From the NCBI GenBank assembly GCA_022572105.1, contig JACZWN010000023.1, forward strand, positions 1 through 23,241: a DNA stretch of 23,241 nt. Direction: 5' to 3'. The stretch is from Pseudomonadota bacterium (GTDB taxonomy: Bacteria; Pseudomonadota; Alphaproteobacteria; Kiloniellales; J153). The notes below the pieces were generated by a model, which worked only from the letters and a program-made list of their open reading frames with translations, had not been told where the DNA came from and searched no databases. The position numbers and the translations under genes were made by a program. This document shows, piece after piece, positions 21,549 through 23,241 of the stretch (positions are counted from its first letter, which is position 1; each line of letters opens with the position of its first letter).

Positions 21549-21586
21549 CGCGGCACAGGCCCCTTCCACCGCAAAAAGTTCAATAG

Positions 21587-21610
21587 TTCTGGAATCATCG
21601 AAGTCTTATC
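21587..21610. promoter_or_regulatory. Candidate ArsR operator, copy upstream of the permease
   Basis: This 24-bp site begins TTCTGGAATCATCGAA and matches the site at 22012-22035 in 19 of 24 positions in the same orientation. It lies 39 bp before the permease start codon, between arsR and the permease, which implies that the permease has its own regulated promoter. Confidence 0.6.
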
Positions 21611-21651
21611 CAACCCAATACTTGTCGATTCCCATGCCGCCCCGGCTGCGC

Positions 21652-21969
21652 CTAGCCGGCCGCGCGGGCTTTCTCGGCCTCGGCGACGCCCACGCAGCAC
21701 TCCTCGGTCAGGAAGCGGATCACCTCATCGATGAGGGTGAAGTTCGGCGTACAGCGCAGTACCCGCCCCTCTCGTTGCTGATGCACCAGCCCCGCGTTGA
21801 CCAGGTGCGAGATGTGGTGCGAGAGCGTCGAGCCGGGGATGTCCAGGTGCTCCTGGATCTCGCCGACGGCAAGGCCGGCCGGGCCGGCGCGGACCAGGAG
21901 GCGGAAGATCTCCAGGCGCGTCGCGTTGCCGAGCTTCTCGAGGCAGCGGGCTGCGTGCTTAGGCTCCAT
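21652..21969 (-). CDS. ArsR/SmtB-family metal(loid)-responsive repressor
   Basis: This 105-residue winged-helix repressor reads LGNATRLEIFRLL (13-25), the recognition helix region is PGSTLSHHISHLVNAGLV (45-62), and the wing is REGRVLRC (66-73). A vicinal cysteine pair C91-C92 in FLTEECCVG, with C9 and C73 elsewhere, suggests thiolate binding of arsenite or another soft metal; a C-terminal Cys pair is known from several arsenic-responsive members. The ATG at 21969 is preferred over a TTG at 22005, which overlaps the promoter -35 box. It would repress itself and the permease gene downstream. Confidence 0.88.
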   Translation of the reverse strand: MEPKHAARCLEKLGNATRLEIFRLLVRAGPAGLAVGEIQEHLDIPGSTLSHHISHLVNAGLVHQQREGRVLRCTPNFTLIDEVIRFLTEECCVGVAEAEKARAAG

Positions 21970-21976
21970 GAGGGGC

Positions 21977-22005
21977 AATCTAGTGCGGGTTGCCCGCCGT
22001 GTCAA
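21977..22005 (-). promoter_or_regulatory. arsR promoter giving an apparently leaderless mRNA
   Basis: On the minus strand a perfect TTGACA (22000-22005) lies 17 bp before TAGATT (21977-21982). The arsR ATG begins 7 nt after the -10, exactly where transcription should start, and there is no Shine-Dalgarno sequence. The mRNA is therefore probably leaderless. Confidence 0.65.
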
Positions 22006-22011
22006 CTAATC

Positions 22012-22035
22012 TTCCGGAATTATCGAAATATCATC
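22012..22035. promoter_or_regulatory. Candidate ArsR operator, copy upstream of arsR
   Basis: This 24-bp site begins TTCCGGAATTATCGAA and shares 19 of 24 bases with 21587-21610. It lies 6 bp upstream of the -35 box of arsR and has an imperfect TTC-N10-GAA dyad. Confidence 0.6.
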
Positions 22036-22073
22036 GACCCCTGAAGGCGGAGGGGTTCCGGATACCCGCCGCC

Positions 22074-22364
22074 TCACGCCGTCGGCCGGCTGTGAAAGCC
22101 GGGCGCGACGGGGTCGTCGTGGGCAAACGGCTCGACATGGTGAACGCGCGCCGCCGGCGGCCCGGTCCGGCAGGCCTCGACCATGGCATCGACCGCCTCC
22201 GGCACGCCCTCTAAGACCGCCTCGACCGTGCCGTCGCGGCAGTTGCGCACCCAGCCGCTCAAGCCCCGGGCGGTCGCCTCGTCGACCGTCCAGCCGCGGA
22301 ACCAGACCCCCTGGACCCGGCCCGAGATGACCACGCGCACGCGCTTGACGCTTTGCTCCGGCAT
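22074..22364 (-). CDS. acyP: Acylphosphatase
   Basis: This small enzyme of 96 residues hydrolyses acyl phosphates such as acetyl phosphate or carbamoyl phosphate. Both signatures are present: GRVQGVWFRGW (15-25, catalytic R23) and GWVRNCRDGTVEAVLEG (37-53, catalytic N41). The start ATG at 22364 gives the standard length; there is no strong RBS, and the stop of the HEPN-like gene is 14 bp away, so it is likely translated from the same transcript. Confidence 0.93.
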   Translation of the reverse strand: MPEQSVKRVRVVISGRVQGVWFRGWTVDEATARGLSGWVRNCRDGTVEAVLEGVPEAVDAMVEACRTGPPAARVHHVEPFAHDDPVAPGFHSRPTA

Positions 22365-22378
22365 GGGCGGATCGGCTC

Positions 22379-22804
22379 TTAAATCCGGCCGGGCGCCGGG
22401 TAGAGCGCATCGAGCGCCGCCGCGACCGCGCGCCGGGCCCAGCGCGCCCAGGTGTCCCGGTTCAGCCAGTGGTCCTCGATGGTGATCGCGGGATTGCCCG
22501 GGTCTTCGTGGACCAGGCGGTTGCGCAGGCCGCGCAGCCAGCGCAGGGTCTTGCGCTCGACCCCGGGCACGTCGGCGTGGCGGTCGGCACCGGCGGGCGC
22601 CTGGGCGTCGACGATGGCCGCGGCGAGCACGATGACGGCGCTCCAGGCGCCGGCGCAGAACGCGGCCTGCAGGTCGATCATGAGCGCGCAAGCCTGCTCG
22701 CTGGGCGCCTGGGCGCCGGCGCGCCCGCACGTGGCTTCGCGCTCCTCGAACCACAGGCGCCGCTCGTCCCAGAGCGTCTCGTCCGGCCGCTCGAGTTGTT
22801 CCAT
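22379..22804 (-). CDS. Small protein of unknown function with a HEPN-like R-x4-H motif
   Basis: I do not recognise this 141-residue protein with certainty. It looks all-helical. Residues 90-101 read LRGLRNRLVHED, which has the R-x4-H pattern (R94, H99) that marks HEPN RNases and DUF4145-like proteins. The central part (43-66) is an Ala-rich helix (LQAAFCAGAWSAVIVLAAAI), typical of HEPN helix packing. DPGNPAITIEDHW after the motif is unusual and may be a lineage feature. The start ATG at 22804 follows AGGTGGAGA. It lies between pccA and acyP and does not have a recognisable antitoxin partner. Confidence 0.7.
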   Translation of the reverse strand: MEQLERPDETLWDERRLWFEEREATCGRAGAQAPSEQACALMIDLQAAFCAGAWSAVIVLAAAIVDAQAPAGADRHADVPGVERKTLRWLRGLRNRLVHEDPGNPAITIEDHWLNRDTWARWARRAVAAALDALYPAPGRI

Positions 22805-22840
22805 CGCGCGTCTCCACCTGCGCGGCGCGGACCCGCGCCG

Positions 22841-23241
22841 TTACACGAACTCGAGAATCGCCTGGTCGACCGCCAGGCTGGCGCCCGGCTCGGCGTGGAG
22901 CCGGGCGACCACGCCGTCGCGCTCGGCGCGCAGCACGTTCTCCATCTTCATCGCCTCGACCACGGCCAGCACCTCGCCGGCCTTGACCTCCTGGCCGGCC
23001 GCCACCACGACCTTGACCAACAGCCCGGGCATGGGCGAGAGCAGGTAGCGCGACAGATCGGGCGCCTGCTTGGCCGGCATACGCGCCGCCAGTTCCGCCA
23101 CCCTGGGACGCAGCACCAGGGCCTCGACCTCGGCGCCGCCGTGGCTCAGGCGCAAGAACGGCCCGCGCCGGTCGATTTGCACGGTGACCGGCCGGCCGTC
23201 GATGCGGCCGAAGAACAGCGGCTCGCCCGGGCGCCAGTCGC
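22841..23241 (-). CDS. pccA: Propionyl-CoA carboxylase alpha subunit, C-terminal part (runs off the right edge)
   Basis: The frame is open to the window end and reads DWRPGEPLFFGRIDGRPVTVQ before the visible middle, so this is the 3' end of a longer gene. The 132 or so visible residues cover the linker (BT-like) domain SHGGAEVEALVLRPRVAEL and a biotinyl domain with AMKMENVLRAERDG, ending DQAILEFV. This sequence matches alphaproteobacterial PccA rather than MCC, whose biotin motif here is AMKMEH. It would provide the biotin carboxylase half for propionyl-CoA to methylmalonyl-CoA. The biotin carboxylase domain itself lies outside the window. Confidence 0.9.
   Translation of the reverse strand, partial: DWRPGEPLFFGRIDGRPVTVQIDRRGPFLRLSHGGAEVEALVLRPRVAELAARMPAKQAPDLSRYLLSPMPGLLVKVVVAAGQEVKAGEVLAVVEAMKMENVLRAERDGVVARLHAEPGASLAVDQAILEFV

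Overview
The window looks like the chromosome of a high-GC alphaproteobacterium, probably Rhodospirillales-like. The indications are the strong G/C third-position bias, a split liu (leucine/isovalerate) pathway, a PccA-type biotin subunit, MaeB fused to a phosphotransacetylase domain, LipB, and CCCGCGAAAGCGGG intergenic palindromes. I see no rRNA, tRNA, CRISPR array, transposase or phage gene, so this is mainly a metabolic region with a few accessory insertions.

Region 1 (1-7191, minus strand) is a seven-gene tightly packed run: liuB, liuC, two tandem DUF1538 membrane proteins, a small PII-like protein, a small CBS-pair protein, and liuD. The four middle genes have no known biochemical function. 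They overlap or abut (2-bp gap, then two 4-bp ATGA overlaps) and sit between the hydratase and the biotin carboxylase of leucine breakdown. This is the best candidate in the window for an undescribed system: a paired membrane protein with two potential nucleotide-sensing partners, apparently co-expressed with a bicarbonate-using carboxylase.

Region 2 (7192-10616) holds a plus-strand PLP-dependent dehydratase-like gene, a minus-strand DsbA-fold isomerase (HCCA isomerase family), and a plus-strand soluble PAS histidine kinase with a good sigma-70-like promoter and no response regulator nearby. A 300-bp non-coding stretch of small palindromes follows.

Region 3 (10617-15814, minus strand) holds a short-chain dehydrogenase, a small DUF1272 zinc-binding protein, an acetyl-CoA acetyltransferase, a cupin, a PIN-domain toxin with a two-domain (HTH plus AbrB) antitoxin, and liuA (isovaleryl-CoA dehydrogenase). 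Two copies of an ACCACAGAG-type terminal-inverted-repeat element lie in the gaps. LiuA, LiuB/LiuD, LiuC and the thiolase cover isovaleryl-CoA to acetyl-CoA, except for HMG-CoA lyase and an acetoacetate-activating enzyme, which are not in the window.

Region 4 (15815-19815) is a maeB-mgtE pair: malic enzyme plus an Mg2+ channel, 13 bp apart. Divergent from it is lipB, preceded by a 15-bp tandem repeat.

Region 5 (19816-22073) holds lipB, whose 3' end overlaps a convergent ArsP_1/DUF318-type permease gene. An ArsR-family repressor with a vicinal Cys pair follows. Two copies of a 24-bp operator-like site lie upstream of the permease and of arsR, and arsR appears to be leaderless.

Region 6 (22074-23241) holds an acylphosphatase, a small protein with a HEPN-like R-x4-H motif, and the C-terminal part of a propionyl-CoA carboxylase alpha subunit that runs off the right edge.
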